Source: Candidatus Omnitrophota bacterium
GTDB lineage: Bacteria; Omnitrophota; Gorgyraeia; Gygaellales; Profunditerraquicolaceae
Direction of reading: 5' to 3'
NCBI GenBank assembly: GCA_028719265.1
Contig: JAQUKF010000037.1
Location: 1-10,383, forward strand
Length of the DNA stretch: 10,383 nucleotides
This document shows positions 5,901 to 10,383 of this stretch, piece by piece; position 1 is the first letter of the stretch, and each line of letters begins with the position of its first letter. The notes beneath the pieces are model-generated. The model was given only the letters and a program-made list of their open reading frames with translations. It made no database searches and had not been told where the DNA came from. Made by a program: the position numbers and the translations under genes.

Positions 5901-6673
5901 TTCAGTACCTCGATACCGGCTATCTCGACAATCGGATACCTGCTGCTCTCAGGGCTGATTATCTTTCCGGTAACCCTGACCTTGTAATAATTAAGATTAT
6001 CCAGGCCTTTACGGTTACCTTTAAGGAGATAAACCTTTTTATCGGAAGTGATCAGTTTATGGGTAGCCTTGCGCCACAATACCATCCCGTAAGGGCTGAT
6101 CGCGCCCTCGATGGTTACCTGCCCGTCTTTCGTCTCCGGCTCAACCGGCGCATCCTGATGCGAAGGAACCCTCTCAAGCACGACTATCTCCTTATCGATA
6201 AATTTCTTATGCACCCAGCCGTAGCTTTGGGGTACCGGCTCGATCTTATACCAATCCCCTTCACTCTGGATGACATTGACCACTGTAGATTTGGCCACCT
6301 GTCCGACTATCCAGGATGATTCGTCCGGTTCAAGACGGACATTCACTCTGTCGGCGGTTATTTTCGCGCTTGAACATCTGGAAACATCCTTATCGATACA
6401 CTCCAAAAGGTCCTTCCTTATGTATGAAGGCGCTTCTTTGGGAAGGCGTATTTTATACCAGTCATAGGCCTCGGAAACTACATCCACCAGTTCTCCCTTA
6501 TCAAGGATACAGGCGGATTTTGAATTTACCGTGGAGTCAACGCGCACATTGACCCCTGTGGCATTCACCTGGCCCTCGAACATATTAAAACCGGCTGCCG
6601 ACAGGTCAACGGTAAATACTGAAATGAGGAAAAACCCCAATAAGGTTATCCTGCATATGGCCTTAGATAGCAT
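5897..6673 (-). CDS. Exported protein with two SH3b domains
   Basis: The product has 258 residues. A signal peptide of about 27 residues (basic start, hydrophobic core I-T-L-L-G-F-F-L-I-S-V-F, possible cleavage after L-S-A-A) indicates export. Two bacterial SH3 repeats follow at about 36-92 and 104-161, each with V-N-V-R near the start and D-W-Y-K-I in the core; the second ends in Y-G-W-V-H. Such domains bind peptidoglycan or peptides in the cell wall. A C-terminal region (about 185-258) rich in beta strands, with Y-Y-K-V-R-V-T-G-K-I, may be an OB-like domain. I do not know a specific role. It starts 3 bases after the small basic protein gene and overlaps the M50 gene by 4 bases. Confidence 0.83.
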   Translation of the reverse strand: MLSKAICRITLLGFFLISVFTVDLSAAGFNMFEGQVNATGVNVRVDSTVNSKSACILDKGELVDVVSEAYDWYKIRLPKEAPSYIRKDLLECIDKDVSRCSSAKITADRVNVRLEPDESSWIVGQVAKSTVVNVIQSEGDWYKIEPVPQSYGWVHKKFIDKEIVVLERVPSHQDAPVEPETKDGQVTIEGAISPYGMVLWRKATHKLITSDKKVYLLKGNRKGLDNLNYYKVRVTGKIISPESSRYPIVEIAGIEVLN

Positions 6674-6676
6674 TCC

Positions 6677-6949
6677 CTACTTCTTCTCCTGGGCTTTGGG
6701 GGCGGCCGCCTTTGCCTCTTTTGCCGCCGGAGCCGCAGCCGCGCCTGCCTCTGCGGTTGCATCGGCCTTGACCGCCTTTTCCTTCTTAATCTTTATCTTT
6801 ATGGTCTTGATCTTGGGCAGGCCATAAACCGAATCCCCTTCCTTCCACTTGCCTTTTTCATGCATCTGCCTGATGCGTTCAGTACGTTTCATTACCGAAC
6901 GGGTCAGCTTGTCTTTTTCGGATAGAACTAATGACGGATGAATAGACAT
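6677..6949 (-). CDS. Small basic protein, TIGR04137-like (Chlamydiae/Verrucomicrobia type)
   Basis: The product has 90 residues from the ATG at 6949. The first 50 residues match my memory of the small basic protein family of Chlamydiae and Verrucomicrobia: M-S-I-H-P-S-L, then K-R-T-E-R-I, K-G-K-W-K-E-G-D-S-V-Y-G-L-P-K. The function of that family is unknown, although its basic nature suggests nucleic-acid or ribosome association. The C-terminal 40 residues are a low-complexity Lys/Ala/Pro/Glu tail. The open frame extends upstream to 7045, but AAGGAGG lies 8 bases before 6949 and the family starts at M-S, so 6949 is the start. That ribosome binding site is the strongest in the window and lies inside the last codons of the SPOR gene, 2 bases from its stop. 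High expression is inferred. Confidence 0.82.
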   Translation of the reverse strand: MSIHPSLVLSEKDKLTRSVMKRTERIRQMHEKGKWKEGDSVYGLPKIKTIKIKIKKEKAVKADATAEAGAAAAPAAKEAKAAAPKAQEKK

Positions 6950-6951
6950 TT

Positions 6952-7395
6952 CTATAACCTCCTTATGCGGCAACCGGCGTAGGTTCTCTGCAATTCGTTC
7001 AGCAAAGGTTGCGCGCTCTCTTGATTGGAAAATTTGCCTACGCACAAAATTATATAACTGCCCTTGGCAAAAGCCAGCGGGGCCAACCCTTTCTTTGCCA
7101 GGATCTGGGCCTGGCGCAAGGCAAGCTGCCTGTTCTTGAAAGCGCCTACCTGGATCGTATAGCTTGCCGGCTCAATCCCTCTCTTGGAAAGCAAGGCGCT
7201 GCGCTTGCCTTTTTCCACCCCCAGGGAAAATGAGACTATGCTCAAGAGGACCAACCCCATGACCAAAAGGAGCATCTTCTCGTAACCGCGGATACGCGTA
7301 AAGAAGGGATTGCTGCGGATATACGGCTTGTACTGACCGTTATCCAGCTCCTGCGTAAAAAGTTCCCCTTGCGAATAATCCTGCTTTTCCGGCAT
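6952..7395 (-). CDS. SPOR domain single-pass membrane protein
   Basis: The product has 147 residues. An N-terminal cytoplasmic stretch of about 40 residues precedes one membrane helix (41-60, M-L-L-L-V-M-G-L-V-L-L-S-I-V). The C-terminal SPOR domain (about 78-146) begins Y-T-I-Q-V-G-A-F-K-N and continues through A-L-R-Q-A-Q-I-L-A-K-K-G and S-Y-I-I-L-C-V-G-K-F. SPOR domains bind peptidoglycan strands stripped of stem peptides, often at the division septum, so a role in division or envelope remodelling is likely. FtsN-like topology is seen, but the protein is too short to call it FtsN. It lies 13 bases after the HD-GYP gene and 2 bases before the small basic protein gene, which suggests one transcript. 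Confidence 0.88.
   Translation of the reverse strand: MPEKQDYSQGELFTQELDNGQYKPYIRSNPFFTRIRGYEKMLLLVMGLVLLSIVSFSLGVEKGKRSALLSKRGIEPASYTIQVGAFKNRQLALRQAQILAKKGLAPLAFAKGSYIILCVGKFSNQESAQPLLNELQRTYAGCRIRRL
6954..6969 (-). promoter_or_regulatory. Near-perfect Shine-Dalgarno for the small basic protein gene
   Basis: On the minus strand AAGGAGG is followed by 8 bases and then ATG. It overlaps the final Arg-Leu codons of the SPOR gene. It fixes the start at 6949 and contrasts with the weak or absent sites of most other genes here. Confidence 0.85.
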
Positions 7396-7408
7396 CGCGA
7401 TATCCCAA

Positions 7409-8479
7409 TTAAGATTTATCCTGCTGCAGGTAAATCCTCTTGTTAAATTTCTTGATCACCCTCATAAAGGCATCCACGATCTTGGGATCAAACTGCGTGC
7501 CGCTCTTTTTCTTTATCTCTTTGAGCGCCGAATCTATATCCATCCTTTGCCTGTAAGGCCGGCCGTAAACCATCGCTTCAAAAGCGTCCGCCACAGACAT
7601 TATCCGCGCGCAAAGGGGTATCTTTTCCCCTTTAAGGTGCGAAGGGTATCCGGCACCGTTATATTTCTCATGGTGATGCAGGATAATCGGAATTACCGGA
7701 CGCAGGATCTGCAGCGGCCGTAATATCTGCGCGCCTTTTACCGGGTGCCTCTTTATGATATCGTACTCTTCATCGGTAAGCTTTGTAGTCTTTGTCAGTA
7801 TTTCAGCCGGAATATCGATCTTTCCGGCATCATGCAGCAGGCTGGCGTACTTAAGGCTTTCGATCTGTTTCTCCCCCAGATGCATTTCGTACCCCAGGGC
7901 GCAGACTAACTTGCTGAAATGAGGAGAATGCGTATATTCACGCGGCACGCGGGTATCCAGCAAAGTAACCAGTGATTTAATGCTTCCGAAAACTATTCTT
8001 TGCTGCTCATCATAAAGCTGGAGGTTCTTGATCCCGATTACCGCCTGCTCAGCCATATTCATGAGCATTTCCTGGTCAAATTTGTCAAAGGGACGGTTGA
8101 GCTTTATGCGTTTTACGATAATAAAGCCCAGCACATCCTCACAAATAAGAGGGACTCCCAGCAGCCCGCCCTTCCTGACAGCAGAGGAGGTCCTGACAAT
8201 CCTTTTTTCGGTCCTGCCGCTGATCCTGGCCTTCCTGTCAACGATCAGCTTCTTATTGTCCTTGATCAGGCACTTGATACTGGAATAATTCTTGTTGTTC
8301 GGGTCAAGCAGCACGACCAGGCAATACTGGGCGTTAAAAAACTGGCAGAACAGCCTGCCCATGCGGCTGGTCAGCTCCTTAAGTTCATAGGTAGAATTGA
8401 GCAGGCGGTAAATGCTGTGCACCGCCGAAACAAGGAACCTATACTTTTTCGTAGGGGACGAATAATTTATTGTACTCAT
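7409..8479 (-). CDS. GAF plus HD-GYP domain protein, probable cyclic-di-GMP phosphodiesterase
   Basis: The product has 356 residues. A GAF-like sensory domain covers about 20-155 and an HD-GYP domain about 165-345. HD-GYP motifs are H216-D217-A-G-K220, R-H245-P, H268-H-H-E-K-Y-N-G-A-G-Y-P279 and V-A-D298-A-F-E-A-M. They form the two-metal site that hydrolyses cyclic-di-GMP to pGpG or GMP. The usual DGxGYP reads N-G-A-G-Y-P; Asn here occurs in other members, so loss of activity is not implied. No membrane helix or receiver domain is seen, so the signal probably enters through GAF. The ATG overlaps the dgt gene by 41 bases and lacks a clear ribosome binding site, so a later start is possible. 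Two PilZ proteins downstream fit a common signalling theme. Confidence 0.91.
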   Translation of the reverse strand: MSTINYSSPTKKYRFLVSAVHSIYRLLNSTYELKELTSRMGRLFCQFFNAQYCLVVLLDPNNKNYSSIKCLIKDNKKLIVDRKARISGRTEKRIVRTSSAVRKGGLLGVPLICEDVLGFIIVKRIKLNRPFDKFDQEMLMNMAEQAVIGIKNLQLYDEQQRIVFGSIKSLVTLLDTRVPREYTHSPHFSKLVCALGYEMHLGEKQIESLKYASLLHDAGKIDIPAEILTKTTKLTDEEYDIIKRHPVKGAQILRPLQILRPVIPIILHHHEKYNGAGYPSHLKGEKIPLCARIMSVADAFEAMVYGRPYRQRMDIDSALKEIKKKSGTQFDPKIVDAFMRVIKKFNKRIYLQQDKS

Positions 8480-9584
8480 CTAAGCAATAACGGTCAGTCA
8501 TCCCTGCGATATAATCGCAGACTACACGTTTTACTCCTTCTTTCGGGATCCTCAATTGCACTTCGGAAGGCAATTGCTTCGGCCTGGCTGCGTATTCGCA
8601 AAAAAGCTCCCGGATAAAGCGTTTAGCCTTGATGCTCATGCGCATCACCCGGTAATGATGGTAAAGCTTCTGCATCAGGAACTGGCGCAACGGTTTCCTT
8701 AACCGTTTCATCTCCTTGCTGAAATCCACCAGCCGGTGATTGATCTTGCGCAAATCGGCGTAACCCCTGATTTTCTGCCGGCTGAGCATTTCCTGCGTGG
8801 TCCTTATAAGGTCGGTAACTTGTAAATCGATCAACCCGCGGATAACCAGGTATTTCCTCCTGGTAGGATCAATTTTAGCATATTTCTGGTTAATTTTGCG
8901 ATTTATTTTCTCCCAGATCTCCAACCCCTCCAAATCCCGCTCCCTGATCAACCCGGAAGTCAATCCGTCATCTAAGTCATGGTTATCGTAAGCTATTTCA
9001 TCCGAGGCATCCACCAGCTGCGTTTCAAGGGAAGGCATCCTTTTCGGGAAAAACTCCTTTATACTGACCGCGATGTCAAATACCGATGAATGTTTAACTA
9101 TGCCTTCCCTTACTTCCCAGCTCAAGTTTAAACCCCTGAACTCAGGATATCTCTCTTCCAGGTAATCCACCACCCTTAAACCTTGCAGGTTATGGTTAAA
9201 CCCTCCGCATCCCGACATCAGTTCGTCAAGCACCTCTTCCCCGGAATGGCCAAAAGGCGTATGGCCAAGGTCGTGGGCCAATGCGATCGCCTCGGTCAAG
9301 TCCGTATTCAGACGCAGGGCCCTGGCGATGGTCCGGGCGATCTGAGAGACCTCTATGCTATGGGTCAGCCGGGTACGGTAATAATCCCCTTCGTGGTTGA
9401 CAAAAACCTGGGTTTTATACTCCAGCCTCCTGAAAGCGGCAGAATGTATTATGCGGTCACGGTCGCGCTGATAGCAGGAACGGTAAGAATGCTCCTCTTC
9501 CTTGTGCACGCGGCCAAGAGAATTACAGCTCTTTGCGGCATAAGGGGCGAGGAATTTATCTTCGTATTCTCTGATTATGTTCAT
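8439..9584 (-). CDS. dgt: dGTPase-family HD hydrolase
   Basis: The product has 381 residues, typical of the deoxynucleoside triphosphate triphosphohydrolase family. The HD-domain metal ligands are visible: H75 in R-L-T-H-S-I-E-V, H104-D105 in A-H-D-L-G-H-T-P-F-G-H-S-G, and an acidic site in S-D-E-I-A-Y-D-N-H-D-L-D-D-G (194-207). The N-terminal R-D-R-D-R-I-I-H-S-A-A-F-R-R-L motif (40-54) is also diagnostic. Members split dGTP or other dNTPs into nucleoside and triphosphate, helping control dNTP pools. Substrate range cannot be read from the sequence. The gene starts inside the end of the HIT gene (29-base overlap) and ends inside the HD-GYP gene. Both HD families share only the metal fold. Confidence 0.95.
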   Translation of the reverse strand: MNIIREYEDKFLAPYAAKSCNSLGRVHKEEEHSYRSCYQRDRDRIIHSAAFRRLEYKTQVFVNHEGDYYRTRLTHSIEVSQIARTIARALRLNTDLTEAIALAHDLGHTPFGHSGEEVLDELMSGCGGFNHNLQGLRVVDYLEERYPEFRGLNLSWEVREGIVKHSSVFDIAVSIKEFFPKRMPSLETQLVDASDEIAYDNHDLDDGLTSGLIRERDLEGLEIWEKINRKINQKYAKIDPTRRKYLVIRGLIDLQVTDLIRTTQEMLSRQKIRGYADLRKINHRLVDFSKEMKRLRKPLRQFLMQKLYHHYRVMRMSIKAKRFIRELFCEYAARPKQLPSEVQLRIPKEGVKRVVCDYIAGMTDRYCLDEYNKLFVPYEKV

Positions 9585-10050
9585 CGGCTTTTCTCAAACG
9601 CGCGGCCAGCTCTTCCAGTGATTGCGAAATAACCCTGGTGCCTGAAACTACCGGCATAAAATTGGTATCCCCGTTCCAGCGCGGGACTATATGCATATGC
9701 AGGTGCCCGGCAATCCCGGCGCCGGCCGGACGCTCAAGGTTAAACCCTATATTGTACCCCTGCGGCTTCAGCACCCTGCTCAACAGCGACTTGGCTCTTT
9801 TTAGGCAAGCGAATAAATCCAGCGCTTCTTCACGGCTGAGACTGGATATATCGCGGGTATGCCTTAATGGAGCAGCCAGCAGGTGCCCGTTATTATATGG
9901 ATATATATTCAACATGACGATGGAAAACTTCGTCTTAAAGATCACATGCTCCCCGGATACACCCCTTCCTGCCCGGCAGAAAATACAACCCGCCCTCTTT
10001 CTCTTGGCGCTTATATATTTGATCCTCCAGGGAGCCCAAAGCTTATCCAT
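9556..10050 (-). CDS. HIT family protein (Ap4A phosphorylase/hydrolase-like)
   Basis: The product has 164 residues. The HIT motif is H116-L-H-M-H120-I-V, with H118 expected as the catalytic nucleophile. The N-terminus M-D-K-L-W-A-P-W-R-I-K-Y-I and the C22-I-F-C25 pair are typical of the bacterial group that binds a structural zinc through CxxC and histidines. N-I-Y-P-Y-N-N-G-H-L (48-57) and G-F-N-L (102-105) are further substrate-site blocks. These enzymes act on the alpha phosphate of nucleotides such as diadenosine tetraphosphate, but the substrate here is inferred. AAGG lies 8 bases before the ATG and supports the start. It begins 3 bases after the phosphoesterase stop and overlaps dgt by 29 bases, giving a nucleotide-metabolism group. 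Confidence 0.93.
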   Translation of the reverse strand: MDKLWAPWRIKYISAKRKRAGCIFCRAGRGVSGEHVIFKTKFSIVMLNIYPYNNGHLLAAPLRHTRDISSLSREEALDLFACLKRAKSLLSRVLKPQGYNIGFNLERPAGAGIAGHLHMHIVPRWNGDTNFMPVVSGTRVISQSLEELAARLRKADEHNQRIRR

Positions 10051-10053
10051 ATC

Positions 10054-10383
10054 TTAAACCTTGATTATTCTGGCGTTTATCTCCGTTCCCAGCTCTATTA
10101 TCCCGTAAGAGTTATATTCAGCCAGGAAATCAGTGGCGCTTCCGGGATTAAAAAACAGTACATTTCCTATGAATTCGTTCATCGGTTTATGGGAATGGCC
10201 GAAGACGACAATGTCGGGTTTCTCTTCTCTGAAAGAGTCCTTCAGAAGCTCCACCAGGTTAACGGGTGATCCACAACCATGCATAAGCCCGATCTTGTAA
10301 CCGGCGGCCTTGATTATCTCTTTTTGCGGGTATTTTTCCTTTACGTCATCCTGATCCATATTCCCCGCTACGGCAACAACCCT
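10054..10383 (-). CDS. Metallophosphoesterase, YfcE/MJ0936-type, N-terminus outside window
   Basis: The frame remains open to the window edge, and the residues before the first ATG (R-V-V-A-V-A-G-N-M-D) include the family's GNxD metal-binding motif. That ATG at 10359 is therefore internal, and the true start lies beyond the window. About 109 residues are visible. Later motifs are M-H-G-C-G (HG block) and F-G-H-S-H-K-P, which supply further ligands of the two-metal site. N-P-G-S-A then Y-G-I-I-E-L follow, as in YfcE/MJ0936 proteins. The missing part should contain the DxH motif. Relatives hydrolyse phosphodiesters in vitro with poorly defined natural substrates. It ends 3 bases before the HIT gene. 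Confidence 0.9.
   Translation of the reverse strand, partial: RVVAVAGNMDQDDVKEKYPQKEIIKAAGYKIGLMHGCGSPVNLVELLKDSFREEKPDIVVFGHSHKPMNEFIGNVLFFNPGSATDFLAEYNSYGIIELGTEINARIIKV

Noticed and set aside
5873..6319. Plus-strand open frame of 148 codons
   Set aside because: It is antisense to the SH3b gene, which has a signal peptide and domain repeats. No evidence supports the plus strand.
6680..6770. GC-rich Ala/Lys codon repeats as a possible tandem repeat
   Set aside because: The codons vary and no fixed repeat unit is seen. It is a low-complexity protein tail, not a DNA repeat array.
6950..7045. N-terminal extension of the small basic protein
   Set aside because: The extra codons overlap the conserved SPOR domain in another frame, and a near-perfect Shine-Dalgarno precedes the ATG at 6949.
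8000..8617. Long open frame on the plus strand (205 codons)
   Set aside because: It lies antisense to the well-conserved HD-GYP and dgt genes, and its translation shows no recognisable motif.
9183..9632. Plus-strand open frame of 149 codons
   Set aside because: It is antisense to the catalytic HD region of dgt and has no motif of its own.
1..10383. Mobile element, CRISPR array, defence system, tRNA or rRNA
   Set aside because: No transposase, integrase, repeat-spacer array, defence gene or RNA gene was seen; the genes look like ordinary conserved chromosomal ones.

Overview
The window is a dense bacterial chromosomal segment. One truncated gene at the left edge reads rightward. Sixteen genes then lie on the minus strand, running from the right edge to about position 337. 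Many neighbours overlap by 4 bases or sit 0 to 3 bases apart, so the minus strand looks like one or two long operons. Gene content points to a Gram-negative-type envelope: two lipoproteins, an exported SH3b protein and a SPOR protein. A small basic protein resembling the Chlamydiae/Verrucomicrobia-type family (TIGR04137), together with a DUF4416 protein and a TRL-like lipoprotein, suggests a PVC-group relative, most likely Candidatus Omnitrophota. That taxonomic call is inference.

Right part (10383 down to 4188, minus strand, in transcription order): a YfcE/MJ0936-type metallophosphoesterase (cut by the edge), a HIT-family nucleotide hydrolase or transferase, a dGTPase-family HD hydrolase (dgt), a GAF plus HD-GYP protein, a SPOR-domain membrane protein, the small basic protein, an exported double-SH3b protein, a site-2-protease-like M50 membrane protease, and 3-dehydroquinate synthase (aroB). 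Nucleotide housekeeping, cyclic-di-GMP turnover, envelope functions and one shikimate-pathway step are therefore strung together.

Middle (3981 to 4187): the only sizeable gap. It holds a near-consensus sigma70-type promoter facing leftward (TTGACA, 17 bases, TATATT, with an extended -10). After it comes a leader of about 110 nucleotides with mutually exclusive pairings and a terminator-like hairpin. I do not recognise the leader as a known riboswitch, and it is the best candidate here for something undescribed.

Left part (3980 down to 337, minus strand): a PilZ protein, a 65-residue four-cysteine putative zinc protein, a second PilZ protein, a DUF4416 protein, an M48 lipoprotein metalloprotease, a PflX-like radical SAM protein and a DUF2062 membrane protein. 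A strong bidirectional terminator hairpin at 287-326 separates this operon from the convergent TRL-like lipoprotein gene.

The HD-GYP protein upstream and the two PilZ proteins downstream suggest local cyclic-di-GMP signalling. Most of the rest is conserved bacterial housekeeping. I saw no mobile element, CRISPR array, tRNA or rRNA.
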